This document shows, piece by piece, positions 1 through 11,039 of a stretch of DNA of 64,000 nucleotides. This stretch comes from Porogramme epimiltina (lineage: Eukaryota > Basidiomycota > Agaricomycetes > Polyporales > Polyporaceae). The number at the start of each line of letters is the position of its first letter. Position 1 is the stretch's first letter. The position numbers and the translations under genes were made by a program. The notes beneath the pieces are model-generated. The model made no database searches, was not told the DNA's origin, and was given only the letters and a program-made list of their open reading frames with translations. The stretch lies in the NCBI GenBank assembly GCA_900155495.1, contig FTLJ01000086.1, forward strand, positions 90,713 to 154,712, written 5' to 3'.

Positions 1-160
1 CCTCCTCTACTCCAAGCGTGCCTTCGTTCACTGGTACGTCGGTGAGGGTATGGAGGAGGGTGAGTTCTCCGAGGCCCGCGAGGATCTCGCGGCGCTCGAG
101 AAGGACTACGAGGAGGTCGGCATCGACTCGGCTGACGCTGAGGAGGTCGGCGAGTACTAA
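1..160 (+). CDS. Alpha-tubulin, 3' end only (gene cut by window edge)
   Basis: The open frame from base 2 encodes the last 52 residues of an alpha-tubulin, including the near-invariant motifs [17 protein letters not shown] and [18 protein letters not shown], and ends in GEY with the terminal tyrosine typical of alpha-tubulin. Stop TAA is at 158-160. The visible part has no intron, whereas the tandem copy downstream is interrupted between GMEE and GEF. Alpha-tubulin pairs with beta-tubulin as the GTP-binding subunit of microtubules. The rest of the gene lies to the left of the window. This copy looks closer to canonical alpha-tubulin than its neighbour. Confidence 0.95.
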   Translation, partial: LLYSKRAFVHWYVGEGMEEGEFSEAREDLAALEKDYEEVGIDSADAEEVGEY

Positions 161-582
161 GCGTGCCGTTATCCCCCTTATCCGTCACATTGCTTCGTTG
201 TCCATGGTCATCTGGTAGCTGGTTCTCTTGTTCACTCCCTCGTCACGAATTTACGCTCCATCACACGCATATCGATATCCCCTGTTCGCTCTCTGGTGGG
301 AGGCGGGCATTCGCAACCATACCATCCTTATATTCTCGCATGTAATCCTTGGAATTCGTTGCACGTAGGAATGGAAAGAGCTTTCAGTGCGGGCGAATAC
401 AGATGACGTGGGGGCTTCTGGGGAGCGGAATGTGCTCAGTCAGACGGACATGAGGCGGGCTCGGCCTGGTGGGAAAGAGACGCCGGGAGTTATCAACGGA
501 GGGGAAGCGCGCGACGCGACTGGTGTTGGTCGCGACCGTCCTTTGCCTCTTCCCCCCATCACCCTCCATCGTCCTCGTCAAC
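161..582. other. Intergenic: tubulin 3' flank and promoter of the second tubulin
   Basis: Carries the 3' flank of the first alpha-tubulin and the upstream region of the second. The last 45 bases before the ATG at 583 are a pyrimidine-rich leader ending in CAAC, common before highly expressed fungal genes. No other gene seen. Confidence 0.6.
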
Positions 583-2481
583 ATGCGTGAAGTCATCTCT
601 CTACACGTCGGGCAGGCCGGTGTTCAGATCGGAAACGCGTGCTGTGAGTCTGTCCCCCGTGTCCCTGTCAAATTTGCCTCTCAATCCGCGGCCGATAGGG
701 GAGCTTTACACGCTTGAGCATGGCTTGAATGTACGCGACGGAATGCTCTTTCTTACGTCTGAGCGTCTCATTCCTCACACTCGTCACCCTCTAGGCCGAT
801 GGTCGTCCCTCCGAGAGTTCGAGCACCCACAGCGATGGTGGCTTCTCCACCTTCTTCTCCGAGACCGGTTCGGGAAAGTACGTTCCCCGCTCCCTCTACG
901 TCGACCTCGAGCCTGGCGCTATCGACGATGTCAAATCGGGCCCCTACCGCTCGCTCTTCCACCCCGAGACCATGATCTCCGGCAAGGAGGACGCGGCGAA
1001 CAACTGTGAGTTCACGCTACTTGCGACGATACGCCCTCCATACATATGTTGAACCCGCGCGTCGCGCGATAGATGCCCGTGGCCACTACACCGTCGGCAA
1101 GGAGCTTATTGACCCCGTCATGGACAAAATCCGCCGCCTTGCAGACAACTGCACGGGTCTTCAGGGCTTCTTCGTCTTCCATTCGTTCGGTGGTGGAACC
1201 GGCTCTGGTTTCGGTGCGCTGCTCATGGAGCGCCTCGCCAACGACTACGGCAAGAAGTCGAAGCTTGAGTTCTGTGTCTACCCCGCGCCCCAGCTGTCGA
1301 GCTCGATCGTTGAGCCCTACAACTCGGTTCTTACCACCCACACGACACTCGAGCACTCGGACTGCTCGTTCATGGTGCGTCGCACAGTTCGGATGTGATA
1401 GAGACCATGTCTAAACGCCCGTTCCAATCTCTCTCGTAATCGCGTGCGCCGACGCGTAGGTCGACAACGAGGCGATCTTCGACATCTGCAAGCACAAGCT
1501 CAACGTCGCTCAGCCGAGCTTCACCAACCTCAACCGCTTGATTGCGCAGGTCGTCTCTTCGATCACGGCGTCCCTCCGTTTCGATGGCTCCCTCAACGTT
1601 GACTTGAACGAGTTCCAGACCAACCTTGTCCCGTGCGTGCCATACTTGCTTTTCACTGTCCATTACCCGCTTGCTTACAAAGCCTCGTAGCTTCCCGCGT
1701 ATCCACTTCCCCGTCGCGAGCTTCGCTCCGCTCATCTCGGCAGACAAGGCGCACCACGAGCAGAACACTGTCTCGGAGATGACCTTCTCCTGCTTCGAGC
1801 CCGGCAACCAGATGGTCAAGTGCGACCCCCGTGAGGGCAAGTACATGGCGTGCTGCCTGCTCTACCGCGGTGACGTCGTCCCCAAGGACACGTCTGCAGC
1901 TGTCGCAAGCATCAAGACCAAGAAGACGATACAGTTCGTCGACTGGTGCTTGACCGGCTTCAAGGTTCGCAATGACATCAGTTCTGTGTATGATGCGAGG
2001 CTGATGAAGTGGCGCGTAGCTCGGTATCTGCAACGAGCCCGCCGCTTGCGTCCCTGGCGGTGACCTTGCCAAGACCTCCCGCAGCCTTTGCATGCTTTCC
2101 AAGTAGGTGTCGCTGCAATGCGGCGACTTGCATGAGCTAATGCTTACTCTTTCCAGCACGACTGCTATCTCTGCTGCGTGGTCTCGCTTGGGTATGCTAT
2201 TTAGCGCAATACGGCACGCATCAGCTACTGATCATGTGGACTCTCTTCAGACTACAAGTTCGACCTCCTGTACTCGAAGCGTGCCTTCGTCCACTGGTAC
2301 GTCGGTGAGGGTATGGAGGAGGTGCGTCACACGAAAAACTTCTAGTCGGCTGTATGCTGACTTGTACCTTCAGGGTGAGTTCTCGGAGGCTCGTGAGGAC
2401 CTTGCCGCGCTCGAGCGCGACTACCAGGAGGTCGGCACGGACTCTGCTGACGGTGACGAGGAGGAGGCTGGGGAGTACTAA
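583..2481 (+). CDS. Alpha-tubulin, divergent tandem paralogue
   Basis: Ten exons: 583-643, 699-730, 795-1005, 1073-1374, 1460-1632, 1691-1964, 2020-2102, 2157-2191, 2251-2321, 2374-2481, giving 449 residues, the normal alpha-tubulin length. Seen: start [21 protein letters not shown], the GTP-binding signature GGGTGSG, the catalytic Glu of the T7 loop in [11 protein letters not shown], and a C-terminus ending GEY. It forms microtubules with beta-tubulin. Several normally constant stretches differ: [11 protein letters not shown] in the Lys40 loop region, [36 protein letters not shown] and [11 protein letters not shown]. The gene lies immediately downstream of another alpha-tubulin in the same orientation, so it is a tandem duplicate that has drifted or specialised. 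Confidence 0.95.
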
Positions 2482-3038
2482 ACGATGCAACGACGCGTCA
2501 CGATCTACCTTTTGCTTTCATCTCACGATCATAGCCTACCCTCCGAAAGGTCATACCTAAGTCTGGCTACAATACCTCTTTGACTACAGGTCGTCTGTCG
2601 TTTGTGTTATCCAAATGTCGCGTGCTGCCGATGTTGATTCATTGTATTCAAATATTTTGCTGTGCGAGTTATCGATCGGGGTCGAAAATGGAGTGATTCC
2701 TTTGGGGATGGTAGGCAACTTGACCTGTCAGTAGACATCAGGCTGTTTTGCTCTTCTACCCTGTCTGTCTGTACAGGCTCTCGACTCCACCACAAAGCAG
2801 CACCAGGGAAGGGGGACCGTTTCTTTGGTCGATAACCAAGGTATCGTCCCGGAGTACTTGGGCGTTAGCCATGGAATTTCTTTTACAGCCCCCGAGCCAC
2901 GCGTATTATAGTATGCAATAGTAATGCATGTCCTCTCTCCCGATAACAATTGAAATTCCTTTGCTCTCCAATGGTTCAACACCAGCAAAACCTGAAGGAA
3001 TCATCAATGCACGCTCCAGACATTGAAATTAAGAGTGC
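2482..3038. other. Intergenic between convergent genes
   Basis: Holds the 3' flanks of the convergent alpha-tubulin and LYC1-like genes. Relatively AT-rich; no coding signal or RNA gene seen. Confidence 0.5.
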
Positions 3039-4382
3039 TCACTTTTCGTTGTATAACCAATCCAATTTGTCCTCCCCCTCCTCGCCGTACCATTTCACTG
3101 CAGACAGATGCTCGGGCCTCTCCTTGACTGTCCATCCATTATCCTTTGCGATTGCGAGAAGTTCGGGTTGGAGATACCAGAACTCCACTTTTACGCATTT
3201 GGCTTCGTGCGCAACGGCAAGGAGTTGGGCAAGCAAGGCAGGGAACGATGTTTCGTCGGCTCGAACCCGAGCCACTACCAGTGACCGTGCAGACGTGCGG
3301 GCCTCAATCGTCCACGAGACAAAATGCACTGGAGGCAGAGTGGGGTTCGCAACTATATCGGAGAAAGAGATGGAGGGGCTTGATGGGAGGAGCGCAACTC
3401 CCCATTGCGCCATGGGTAGCACCGGTTGGAGACTACCGTCGAAGGACATGGTACGGCGGATGACGAACTTGCCGACGCCAAGGTCCGGAAGGAAAGAGAA
3501 TTGTGCGCGCAAAGGGTCGGCAGCGGCGGTGCTCGTCAGGTCGTCCTTTATCCAGCGGGCATCATGCTCGTACAAGGCTTCGACTTCCTCTTCCGTGAGT
3601 CGCTTGAACCGTGTACCCTTCGGGAGAGTGTGCGGAAAGGCGTCTGCCACAGTTTCGTCGCAGCTAGGAACCTTCTTGGAGATTTCTACAGCACCATGGA
3701 CCGCCCAACCATCGTTCTTCGGGGAAGCGTCTGTGCTGCAGGAATGGTAGAAGTCCTTCCCTATGTCGCTGTACAGAACAGAGAATTTGGCGTTAAGAAG
3801 GCCAAGGGATCGAACAAGCTCTGTATCGGGAGGGGCCCCCCACTCGAGCGGGAATGTCGACGGCAGGGAATCGCGTGGTGCGAGGACCCAGTGAAGGAGG
3901 GACATCATGTGGCGAGCGTATCCTTTTTTGCGATGTTGTAGAGGCGTGAACACCGACGCGACGCCATATGCAACCACTTCTGCAAGCTCTGTCGAGCCGT
4001 ATGACGATGAGAGGGCCGCCCGGCGGTATCTAGCAGGCTAATTCAGCTCCCTAGGTGGCGATCATGTATGGGCCGAAACAACTCACGTCTTGCAAGAGCA
4101 CATGAAGTCTAGGGTAGTGGGGTCTTCTCTTGGGGCTAAAACCCTGGTGCGGATATCAACGCTATAGACAGGAGACCGTAAGCCGCTCGGCGTAACCTAC
4201 CAAACAACGAGTTTGCCATCGGCTGAGTGTTCCTCTTTATCCATGATCTCATCTCTGAGAAGGAATTCATCCATTGTAAGCCCACGTCCCCAGAAGGTTC
4301 CCATATGCCTTCGAGATTGGAGCACCTGCTCCGGTGTTGCGGGGAAGAGTGAGAGCCCCGCAAAGGTGGCTTTGTCTGCCAT
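3039..4382 (-). CDS. LYC1-like GNAT acetyltransferase
   Basis: Three exons on the minus strand: 4382-4201, 4143-4087, 4029-3039; 409 residues. The N-terminal part (MADKATFAGLSLFPAT...) leads to CSCKTYRRAAL and then VVAYGVASVFTPLQHRKKGYARHMM, which matches the acetyl-CoA binding region of GNAT proteins (the R/K-x-G-x-A loop). The C-terminal half has the features of the fungal LYC1-type C-terminal domain (SVLYSDIGKDFYHSCS, a GW-AVHG motif and a WYGEEGEDKLDWLYNEK end). In Yarrowia, LYC1 acetylates lysine at N6 for catabolism; here the substrate is inferred only from family likeness. Exon phases close exactly across both introns. It converges with alpha-tubulin. Confidence 0.8.
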
Positions 4383-5058
4383 GTCGAAGTCAGTACTCTT
4401 GGATAGAGGGAGTATGTTAGTGACCCTTGTATCGTCGGCAGGGTACGGCCCTCGGCCGAATATATAAAGATCGGGTCGGAGTCATGTTTCGATCGATCAT
4501 GCCCATTGCGACACGCATGAACGTTCAAATCAAGCGCCGCGGCTGTTAGCACCGTCGGAGCAGTGTGCTGGCCTGTACCAAGAGGGCATCACTACAAATT
4601 GCTGTTCGGAAGCACGAGGGGGGTATTGAGAACGCCATTGAGAAGGGATGTCGCGAATAGGCTTACTGGCTGACAGTGCTCCGAGTCTTGCACCGAAAGG
4701 CGTTCATGTTTCAAATTGTTTGCAGTTCAAATAATGAGCTTGATGAGCTTTATGGAGTAATGTACACAGGTAAGGGGAATAATTCGGAGGACATGTTTAC
4801 TTGCCGACCGACGACGGCGGTTTGTACTGAAGGCCACGCAAGGCTGCAACTTGTGGTGCGATCATAGCGAGTCCTTCGCACGAGTTCCACGTGACGTATT
4901 TTGCTAGCAATTGACGCCTTCATTGATTGGTGAACAACACTCGTCTATTACAACACTCACACAACAGTACAAAAGCAACGCATCGTGCACACGCGGAGAA
5001 AGCGCGAAATATAAGACTACTATCAACACTATTTCAATTGTTTACTGACGTGAAGCAA
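4383..5058. other. Intergenic
   Basis: Upstream region of the LYC1-like gene and 3' flank of the sedolisin gene. Apart from the TATA-like element at 4461-4470 I see nothing recognisable. Confidence 0.5.
4461..4470 (-). promoter_or_regulatory. TATA-like element upstream of the LYC1-like gene
   Basis: On the minus strand this reads TCTTTATATA, about 80 bases before the ATG at 4382, a plausible distance for a core promoter. Sequence match only. Confidence 0.35.
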
Positions 5059-7085
5059 TCATGGAAGTTCCAAGAACCTCGCAAGCATCCTGGGGAAGAT
5101 AGGTGTGCCAAGGCCGGTGAGGGGATCCCAACCGGGCGACGCCTTAAAACCGTCGGTGCCACATCCTGGGTTCGTGCCGTTCGTGATGTCATTGAATATC
5201 TGGGGAGACTTGTAGATCTAAGGGGCCCTAATGAGCTCATGATATACAATATGGTATGGGGCAAGACTATACGCACGACTGGGTTAATCCAACCAACGGG
5301 CTTCTTGCCCACAGCGAGCCGCGCATCGTTCACCGCCGTAAGCATGGAGGCAAACGTGGGCGCGGAAGCAGACGTGCCCGAGACGAGGTGGAACTGCCCG
5401 TTGAGCGCGATCGAGTAGTTGAGCCCGTTCGCAGACACGTCGGGGAACCCACGACCCGTCGAGTTGAACACGCCCGCGGGCAGCTTCGGCACGAACTTCT
5501 CCAGGTATGTCGCGACCGCCTTGCTCTGGAAGTCGGCGCGAGGGAACACGTTGGAGAAGCCGCCGCCCGTCGGGAAACGCTGGAAGACCGCACTCTCGGG
5601 GGCGTTCACGCTGTGGCCGGGCGAGATCTGGGTGGCGCCGACTGCGGTGACATACGGGCAGCCGACCGGGAAGTCGGGGTTGAACCGCGGCGCGCCCTGC
5701 TCCTGCTGTCCGTCCTCCGTGAGGCACGAGCCGTCGAATCCGGCCACTCCGGCGTCACCGGAGGAGAACACGAAGGTGATGCCGGTAAGGGAGAGTTTTC
5801 CATATTCCGCGCATTGGCGCTGCATGTATGCGGGTGTAACGTCCGCCTCCTGCTCGCCGTATGAGGTAGAGATGACGAATGCGGTGGGTGCGTCGCCACA
5901 ACTCTCCGGACCCGTGAATCCGCCTGGCTGGTTATCGGGGTAGACACCGTCGAATCGGGGGTCGTCGCCCCCACAGTAGGAGCTATCGAGTGCGTCGAGG
6001 AAGTTGTTGAAAGAACCATTGCCGAGGATATCGCCAACTTGGTACATGATAACGGGCTGGTTCTTCCCTAGGAGACCCATGACATTCTGGACGTCGAGAT
6101 TAGCCTCGGCGATATCGTTGAGGTCGCTGAGGTTCCCGGAAGTGAAGCTGCCTCCGTCGATGCTGACGAGTGTTGGCCGCCGCCCAATCTGGTTCTTGGA
6201 AAAGTTTTTGAAGTAAACATCCAAGTCATCGGGGTTCAAGATGTTTGGAGAGTACTCCCCTGTAGTCCGGGATGTTAATTTAGAGGATACAAAGTGAGGG
6301 TGTACATGCGTACCAATCCCGATGGAATTCTTTTTGTACGCAATGGGCTCGTAGTAGAAGTCATACAGGGCACGGAGGCACTCCAGAGTGATGTTCTCAT
6401 CACAGTGCGAGAGGTCTGTGAAGATGTTCTAGGTGTGTATTGATCAATGAAGCTCTACGAAGAGGATATATGTGTAGCTCACATTGACCTTGCCGCCAAT
6501 CAGAGGCGTCACACTGCTGACGCGTGCGTATTGCCTGAGCTTCGCAGTGAAGTGCAAAGTAGGCGTTACGAGATCGACGTGCTTTGAAACGTGTTCAGGC
6601 AGGTGGTACTTGTCCTTGCACGCGACATGCGTCGCCCCGTCTGCGTTTTCGTACACATAGTACTCTGTGCCAAGCAGGTGCTCGGCCTCCTCTACCGTCG
6701 CGTTGAACATTAACCATGCGCCACCCTTGCTGAGGGCAAGTCGGCCCGGATCAACGTATCCGTCACCCACGAGCCAGTCGCGAACGGCATCCACCGACTC
6801 CGCCGACGGGCGGAACGCGTTTGCAACGTCGGTGTGCGTCCAATGTTTGCTGTAGTTGGGCGAGTCCGGGTCGGCGACGTCCATCAAGTACGTGTCGAGC
6901 TGGTCCAAGTTTGACTGCGTGAGAACGAAGCTGAGAGGAAGAATCACGTCGGGCTCCGCGCGGCGGACAGGCGTCCAGCCTCGAGGGACAGCACGACTCG
7001 TCTCATGTACCACCCGCCGCAACGGCGCACGCGCCGACGCTGCGAGGGACGCGAGAGCGAGTGTGACAAAGCCGGACAGGAGCAT
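5059..7085 (-). CDS. Secreted sedolisin (S53) protease, tripeptidyl-peptidase type
   Basis: Four exons: 7085-6483, 6428-6314, 6259-5277, 5217-5059; 619 residues. A signal peptide (MLLSGFVTLALASLAASARA) precedes a pro-kumamolisin activation domain of about 200 residues that contains SPNYSKHWTHTDVANAF. The catalytic domain carries the sedolisin triad: Glu and Asp in EANLDVQ (about residues 291 and 295) and Ser in SGTSASAP (about 536), plus the oxyanion Asp in SSGDAG. The C-terminal GTNPGCGTDGF and GWDPLTGLGTP segments form the usual calcium site. Such enzymes are autoactivated at acid pH and cut tripeptides or act as acid endoproteases outside the cell, so the role is extracellular protein breakdown. 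The gene is divergent from the Bin3-type methyltransferase, with a TATA box about 80 bases upstream. Confidence 0.95.
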
Positions 7086-7871
7086 CCTCGTAGTCGTCCT
7101 TATGCTAGGTGAGCAGTGACTGGTGAGGGTGGCCGACGTTACTGGCGGTGGGAGCTGCGGTATTTATAACGGACCGTCTCTATTACTGGCGCGCATGGTG
7201 GAAATGGTAGCGCACGCCGGGATGAATGCGGGGGCCGATTCCACGGTGTCTAATGTCAAGCCGTGATGATGCCGGTTCGTCTGATCGACATGCATTCGCA
7301 TACCCATCGGCCCTTGAACCCTGCCATCGTGAGCTGTGACTGGCCATGGTTGTAGACCAGGGAAGATGACGACCAAATTCCTTTGCTCGAGGGTAGGTTG
7401 TGCATATTCTTGGCCACACCTTGAGCTTATGGTATAGCAAGGCCCAGAATTCTGCACCTGCAGGGAATCTTGTACCTACTCAGCGCTCAGCGTTCACGCA
7501 CAGCCCGACAGCGATCAGTGTAAATAGAACCTCAAACCACACCAACAAAAGATCAGGCGCATGGGGGCTCCGCTTCTCCATCTAGGCATCGTTGTTCTTT
7601 TCCTGCGCGTGCCGAGTAAGGGGGCCTACAGGATGGGCCGCAGTCGGTCTGGTTTCAGAGGGTTGCAGCATTGGACGGTCGAGATCATCGTGGTTGGAAT
7701 CTGGGATGTGTCCAACAGCGCTCGCTCAGCCGGGCCCCGACCATTTCGGGTTTCTCATAACGTGACAGCGCGTGCCGTCACAACGCATCTCTTACCGCGT
7801 GCACCATCCCGCAGTTCTCCCAATCCCGCCTCCTCCGTGAGACCCCGCGTTCCTCCTTCCCGCCACCCCGC
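7086..7871. other. Divergent intergenic region, sedolisin / Bin3 methyltransferase
   Basis: Shared upstream region of two divergently transcribed genes. Only the sedolisin TATA box at 7161-7168 is recognisable; no extra gene seen. Confidence 0.5.
7161..7168 (-). promoter_or_regulatory. TATA box of the sedolisin gene
   Basis: Minus-strand sequence TATAAATA lies 76-83 bases upstream of the sedolisin ATG (7085), a good match to a core TATA element at a standard distance. Confidence 0.6.
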
Positions 7872-9068
7872 ATGGCTCAAAAGGACGCCACCGGTAACCC
7901 CGTGTACGGGAACTACCATGGGTGAGCCGGATCTTTCAAACACGCTCTATCTTTGCTCACAAATCCGCCAGGTACTACAACAAACGTCCATCAGCGGCGC
8001 ACGACCCGCGTGTCGCCCTACTACCTCCTCATCTCTTCGCTGGGCGGCGCGTCCTAGATGTAGGCTGCAACGAGGGCGTTGTAACGTGCGAGATTGGTGC
8101 GCTTTATGCTTTTCTGATATCTCTGTGAAATGCCACCTGACCTTATGCAAGCACAGTCCCGAGGTGCCCAGCGCGTCGTCGGCGTTGACATCGACGAAAC
8201 GCTTGTCCGTGCAGCATGGAAGCACAGGCGGTCTGTTTGGAGTCAGCAGGGCCCAGCGAGAGCTCGCGCCCAGGGCCCCGAGACAGATGAGGCGGGGGAA
8301 GATCGGCTAGGGCAGAAAACTGCGGCGAGAAAGCGGCGTCGACTTTCCTCTGGGGCTGATGTCGTCGCTGTAGACGCCAGGGCAGATACCATGGTGGACG
8401 CTGCCATAGCGGAATACTTCCCCGTGGCCTGTGAACATATGTTTGGGCCGCTACCAGTGCCTGACTCTGTCACTCGTACAGGGGATGGAGAGGACTCCGG
8501 GGCATTTCCGCATAACGTCTCTTTCCGCACAGCCGACTGGGTAAAGGAAGAGATCGTTGAAGACGCGGGAGGATACGACATTGTCACGGCGTGAGTTCCA
8601 TATTTTATCGGTTAGACTAGATATTATGGTACTCAGAATAAATTCTCCGTACAGCTTCTCAATCTCAAAGTGGATCCATTTGAATAATGGCGACGCAGGG
8701 CTCCTAACATTCTTTCAGCGCGTGCACAGTGTACTGGGCGTCGGTGGAACGTTCGTTCTGGAACCTCAGGAATGGGATACATACGCCAAAGCGAAACGAA
8801 TGGACATTGTATGCTTATTTCTCTGTGCTCACGCTCACATTTAGTAAACGCATCTCCTACTAGAGGCTCAAAGAGAATGCTGCCCGCCTCAAGCTACGAC
8901 CCACCGACTTCGAACGCGTACTCCAGGAGCTTGGCTTCGGGCCGGCGGAGCATTTGGGTGTGGTAGGGGAAGGAGGCAAGTTGTTTAATGGGCGACCAAC
9001 TTTATTATCTAACCTCTATATTGGCAGGATTCCGACGCCCCATAGACCTCTATGTAAAACTGCGGTGA
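7872..9068 (+). CDS. Bin3-type RNA methyltransferase (MEPCE/BCDIN3D-like)
   Basis: Six exons: 7872-7921, 7972-8096, 8152-8590, 8655-8808, 8864-8975, 9028-9068; 306 residues. The N-terminus reads GNPVYGNYHGYYNKRP, followed by the SAM-binding motif VLDVGCNEGVVTCEIA, then VVGVDIDETLV and the diagnostic Bin3 block FSISKWIHLNNGDAGLLTFFQRV with VLEPQEW, and it ends GFRRPIDLYVKLR. Members methylate the 5' phosphate of small RNAs (7SK snRNA, tRNA-His or pre-miRNA); the target here is unknown. Between the SAM motif and the Bin3 block lies a variable insert of roughly 100 residues with the basic run KRRR, possibly a nuclear signal. The last intron (8976-9027) appears to use a GC donor (GAG|gcaagt); only that junction restores the conserved C-terminal frame. 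Confidence 0.9.
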
Positions 9069-9162
9069 CTCATTCCTTCTATACTCCGTAAGAGGCGATG
9101 CGCTTCTCTGCGTCTACCAGTATTGAACGCAACGTGCGTGAGAGCGACCATTGATGCGTCTA

Positions 9163-10256
9163 TCAATCGAGGTTGATGACAACCTGCACACCGTTCTCCG
9201 TGGGCTTCATCGTTACGCTACCGGGAATGTGCATGTCAAATAGGGCTCATGTGGGCACAGATGCTAATCTTACCTAGCGAGGTTGGGAACGAGGTAGTCG
9301 GGCTTCACGGCTTCCATTTGTTCACGCGAGTGGGACGTAATCAGACCTAGGGTCTTGCATCCCGCAGCTTGTCCGCTACGAACGCCCGCTGGGGCATCCT
9401 CGACAACAAGACAGCGAGCGGGATCGACACCCGCGCGCTTCGCGCCGAGCAAGTAAGGGTCGGGCCTATAGGAGTTCAATATGTCGACCTGTATCCTCCT
9501 GATCGTGGTGGAACTGCTACGTACTCGGGTTTGCCTTTCTCGACATCCTCCGAGACAACGAAGACGTCAGGAATCGGCACGCCCACAGCCTTCAGCGCTG
9601 AGGTTGCGTACACGATTGTCGCGGAGGTACAGATGGCCCACTTGGGCGTTGGGAGCTTGTGGTGCGGGCCGAGCTGTTGTCACGGGGCGTGCAGGAGTGC
9701 CGTTAGAACTTAGATTGCAAATGTGGAGACGCGCATTGCACGCACATTCTGCATGATCTCGCGGACCCCCGGGAGGGCGATGATTCCCTGGCGGCCATTC
9801 TTCGTCGACTCGGAGACGATAGCCTCTTCAAAACGCCTTGCCTCAGCCTGACGTGCAGGAATAGAGGATGGTGAGTAACTCAGACAAACATGGTTTTAAT
9901 TCCCGGAGAGGACAGACCTCAAGCTCGTCAGGGTCGGTCACTCCGCAGTGAATACGGAGGTTCTCGACAGTGCGGACGCCATGAGACGCTAATTTGCGCT
10001 TGGGGTTAGATCGGCTCTAAAATATTGGATTTAGAATGAACACGTACAACTCAGCACTTGATCGACGTTCAGGCCTGGGTACTTCTCCTTGAAGTGCTCC
10101 CATGCGCCAACAACACCATCGGTCGAATCGACCAAGGTGCCGTCCATATCGAACAGACTATACCCATAATCTATTCAGCCACGCGATCGAAGAGATCGAC
10201 GTCAATTCCTGCCCTAGCACTCACATAGCATCGAAATCGAGGGTAACTTGCGGCAT
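9163..10256 (-). CDS. HAD-superfamily phosphatase (GPP/DOG type)
   Basis: Seven exons: 10256-10225, 10157-10051, 9988-9918, 9847-9746, 9655-9525, 9465-9274, 9217-9163; 229 residues. Visible HAD motifs are the nucleophile block LFDMDGTLVDS, then TSHGVRTVENL, motif II CTSATIV, the motif III lysine in VSEDVEKGKPEPDPYLLGAKR, and the acidic motif IV VVEDAPAGVRSG. This pattern matches fungal glycerol-3-phosphatase and 2-deoxyglucose-6-phosphatase enzymes, which remove phosphate from small sugar or polyol phosphates in the cytosol. The exact substrate cannot be read from sequence. It is divergent from SEC15. Confidence 0.85.
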
Positions 10257-11039
10257 GGTGGGTGAGGTGGAAGTGGTCGGATGGAGGTGGTGGTGGTACT
10301 TATGTACGCCGCGGCGTTCGATCGTCCCCGTCGCTGATCCTTAAATGTGGGTCGGCTAAAGTGTCGTGAATTCCAGTTGCTGCGACACTCGTTGCTCAGT
10401 ATGAGTCAACAACAGTAGGATCACTCTGAGGTAGGTGCCGGTCTCCCACATTTCAAACGAAACTTGGTGTGCCCCAAACGAATGGATATCTACGGCGAAA
10501 TCCTTATGCTGGTCGACGTCGGGGCCGACAGCCCGAATCCTCCTTTACCCCCAGCCAAGGAGAGAAGTCTTTATGTTGCCTCAGGATATGATGTCTATTC
10601 AATAGTTCCGAGGATTCTCCGTATCCCACCGGGCCGCCTCAAATGATAGTCTTCTGGTTGTGGTATTACATACCTACCATGACCGGCAACTCTTGATTGA
10701 ATGCGGTTCCCTGGACTGCGCTTGCCCATGTCGGCCGATGCACGTAGCCCCCATTTAGTAGTGACGGTCCAATACCGAAGGATATTGAGTAATTGGCATC
10801 GTGCTGATACCTCTGTTTCCAATAGAACTGGAGCATGACTCGAACGTGTGAAGTTACACATTGAAGCTTGCCAAGTCTTACTACTGGTAGGTAGTAAAAC
10901 ACCGCCTCCCGATCCGGATACACGAAAGGCGCCGAGCGTTTCCTAACACAAGCTTGCTCTCAGCCACTCTCTACCAAGACCCCCATCTCCAGGCTACCCC
11001 TCCTGGTACCTGTCCCATCACAGAGACTCTGCCACAACT
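10257..11039. other. Divergent intergenic region, HAD phosphatase / SEC15
   Basis: Upstream region shared by two divergent genes. No coding signal or clear core promoter element identified. Confidence 0.45.
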
